DNA of 20,005 nucleotides, from positions 1 through 20,005 of the forward strand of contig JALLPB010000238.1 in the NCBI GenBank assembly GCA_036939975.1, in the 5' to 3' direction. The notes under the pieces are model-generated. The model did not search any database, was not told the DNA's origin, and worked only from the letters and a program-made list of their open reading frames with translations. The position numbers and the translations under genes are program-made. Shown here piece by piece: positions 18,417 through 20,005 of the stretch. Each line of letters begins with the position of its first letter. The first letter of the stretch is position 1. The stretch comes from Cyclostephanos tholiformis. Its lineage: Eukaryota; Bacillariophyta; Thalassiosirophyceae; Thalassiosirales; Thalassiosiraceae.

Positions 18417-20000
18417 TCATCGCGGTTTGGGTGGTCGTGGTGGGGCTGACGTGTGGTGAAGGTTTGTTGTGGGTGGTAAAACACAGGGAGGGTGGATTGA
18501 TGCCGGGGTGGGGGCAGGCCGGCGCGTCGCCATGTCATCATTATTCGAGGGCCGGAGTGAGGGAGGCGGGGTGGGTGGTTTGTGTGCCCTACGTTGCCTC
18601 GGGCGTGTATTCCTCAGTGTTGGTAGTGGGGTCATGTATCTTGTGATGGGATTCTGTCTTGTGTGTCGCCGCTCTGTGTCGTATGTCTGTTTTGCTACGT
18701 CGAAGTGTCGTACCCACTCTCGCTTATGGTCGAGGGGCATCGTGTGAAGTGTGGAAAGGTCGATGTTGTCCGCTAGGTGTACATCGCGGTGGGAAAAGAG
18801 GGTGTGTCGGTTCTCGCAGTAATGGGTGATGATGTCCGTGAGTTTGCTATCGTCCGTCCGGGTGAATAGATTTACTGTGTGGTGTAGGAGGTCGTTTCTG
18901 TTCTTCCAAAGTGGCTCAAAGAAGTCCATCCAAATTAGGCGCTGTAATCGGACCATCACACGTGGCGGGTGCCGGCTAGGGTGTATAGCATGCAGCCAGT
19001 GGCTGGAGAGGAAACCGCGCGCCATCATGTCGAGTCCTATCCGGCGCTGGTAATCAAGTGCAGTTGCTATCTCCGGGGTGTAGGTGTGGGAGTTGTCCTG
19101 GTCCAATTCAGTGTAGTCGGTTAAGGTTTGTGTGATTGCATTAAGCACGTTCTTTGGTATCTTTAGGGCGTTGCCTTTGAGTCTCATCTGTGCCAGTATG
19201 GCTCGCCGCTGCTCTGTAATTCTCGGGTGCGGGCATTTTAGGAGGTGGTCTAGTGTCTCGTCTGTGCATTCGCATCCAGGGCATTGGTTTATTCCTGTAA
19301 TGTGATGGCGCATGTGTGAGACTGGTAGCCACCCGTGCATGATTTTGCACGTCTGCATCCTTTTTGTGTGGGAGAGGTGTTGGCGGACCGTCTTAATGGA
19401 TGGCCAGTAAATATCATTTAGCGTTGCATCGGTCCAGTTGTATTTAGTTTTTAGGTAAGCTCTCATCGGCGGGGTTCGGCGTGCCTCATACAGGCCCCGT
19501 TTATAGTGGGATGTCATCCATATGTTATCAATGCGGAGCATTGCCCGTGAACCATCATATGGTGGTGTGAGGATTGGGGGGAGTGATGAGTGGTGGTCGG
19601 TGTCGGTGAGACCATATTTCGATGTTGTCGTGGCTAACGTGTCGCATGCAATATTGATGAGTACCTGGGCGGGGGGGATCGGGCCCCCTTGTGTTGGGTG
19701 GGTGGTATCAGTGTTGGGGGTTGATTTCCGCGTGTCCTGGTGGCCGTAGACGTGGCGTATCCGTGTTTGATAGGGGGTTCTGTTTTTGAGGTGGTGAATG
19801 GCAAGGATGATATCTGCTTCCGCTTTGAGCATACCGCTGGGGTCCCGGATCGGGTTGGTCGTGTCCTTTACCGCCTGTAAGTTGTCGCACCATTGGTCCA
19901 CCATTTTGGGGGTCATGTTAAGGTAATCGAGATGGTGTAATGCTCTGAAGATTCCTTCAAGTTCTATCCGGTGGGATGTGTATGAATTAATATTCGCCAT
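18417..20000 (-). CDS. Retroelement RNase H plus zinc-binding C-terminal protein, partial
   Basis: An uninterrupted 527-codon frame from the ATG at 20000. No upstream stop is visible in the last 5 bases, so the protein probably starts outside the window. Residues 1-123 carry an RNase H core: RIELEG (Glu13), WCDN (Asp39), VYGHQD (His87) and NIACDTLA (Asp120) fit three acidic catalytic positions plus the His. The usual N-terminal first Asp would lie just outside the window. Residues 240-258 have C-x2-C-x8-H-x3-C-x-H (CPGC...LDHLLKCPH), like the zinc knuckle after RNase H in some RT proteins. A conserved-looking helical part follows (FEPLWKNRNDLLHH), then a Pro/Arg-rich, probably disordered tail. 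Higher GC than its surroundings and an intact frame suggest a recent insertion. RNase H would remove RNA from the RNA-DNA hybrid. Family assignment (non-LTR-type polyprotein) is inferred. Confidence 0.75.
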   Translation of the reverse strand: MANINSYTSHRIELEGIFRALHHLDYLNMTPKMVDQWCDNLQAVKDTTNPIRDPSGMLKAEADIILAIHHLKNRTPYQTRIRHVYGHQDTRKSTPNTDTTHPTQGGPIPPAQVLINIACDTLATTTSKYGLTDTDHHSSLPPILTPPYDGSRAMLRIDNIWMTSHYKRGLYEARRTPPMRAYLKTKYNWTDATLNDIYWPSIKTVRQHLSHTKRMQTCKIMHGWLPVSHMRHHITGINQCPGCECTDETLDHLLKCPHPRITEQRRAILAQMRLKGNALKIPKNVLNAITQTLTDYTELDQDNSHTYTPEIATALDYQRRIGLDMMARGFLSSHWLHAIHPSRHPPRVMVRLQRLIWMDFFEPLWKNRNDLLHHTVNLFTRTDDSKLTDIITHYCENRHTLFSHRDVHLADNIDLSTLHTMPLDHKREWVRHFDVAKQTYDTERRHTRQNPITRYMTPLPTLRNTRPRQRRAHKPPTPPPSLRPSNNDDMATRRPAPTPASIHPPCVLPPTTNLHHTSAPPRPPKPR

Positions 20001-20005
20001 GATAA

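Noticed and set aside
18469..19053. Plus-strand frames opposite the RNase H protein
   Set aside because: Antisense shadows of the 527-codon frame in GC-rich DNA.

Overview
This window looks like intergenic, transposon-rich nuclear DNA of a single-celled eukaryote, most likely a stramenopile alga and probably a diatom. The clues are short GT..AG introns, AT-rich spacers with microsatellites, no operon-like packing, and retroelement proteins resembling families I remember from diatom genomes. No search was run, so the host assignment is an inference. I see no rRNA, tRNA or CRISPR array.

Layout. (1) 185-1046, minus strand: a decayed gene with a lysine/serine-rich N-terminal part and a separate FLFP/RKY-type segment, broken by one in-frame stop and several frame changes. 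(2) 1841-2828, minus strand: a two-exon gene of about 300 codons with an 85-nt intron. Exon 1 encodes a six-cysteine motif matching the spacing of fungal-type Zn2Cys6 DNA-binding domains. A degenerate tandem array (2940-3570) lies directly upstream. (3) 3680-4660: a foldback element with arms of roughly 340 bp. (4) 4700-9100: non-coding-looking DNA holding two diverged copies of one repeat (about 4700-5360 and 7960-8590). Both copies keep the same ladder of splice-like sites. A scattered motif (TATGTAGGAATAAGT) recurs here, with CCT and GTT microsatellites and short decayed reading frames.

(5) 9152-12343, plus strand: a dead non-LTR retrotransposon with an APE-type endonuclease, a reverse transcriptase and three zinc fingers between the RT palm and thumb. 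(6) 13244-15965, plus strand: a dead Ty1/copia-like pol remnant with integrase and RT pieces; the RT has lost catalytic aspartates. (7) 16736-18112: a 1.4-kb block bounded by a perfect 30-bp inverted repeat. (8) 18230-20005, minus strand: a GC-rich, intact 527-codon frame with RNase H catalytic residues and a zinc-binding C-terminal part, running off the window edge. It looks like the 3' part of a younger retroelement.

There is no pathway here. The only candidate host gene that looks intact is the Zn2Cys6-like gene; the rest is repeats and retroelements of different ages. The two plus-strand elements are full of stops and frameshifts, whereas the minus-strand element at the right edge is open throughout.
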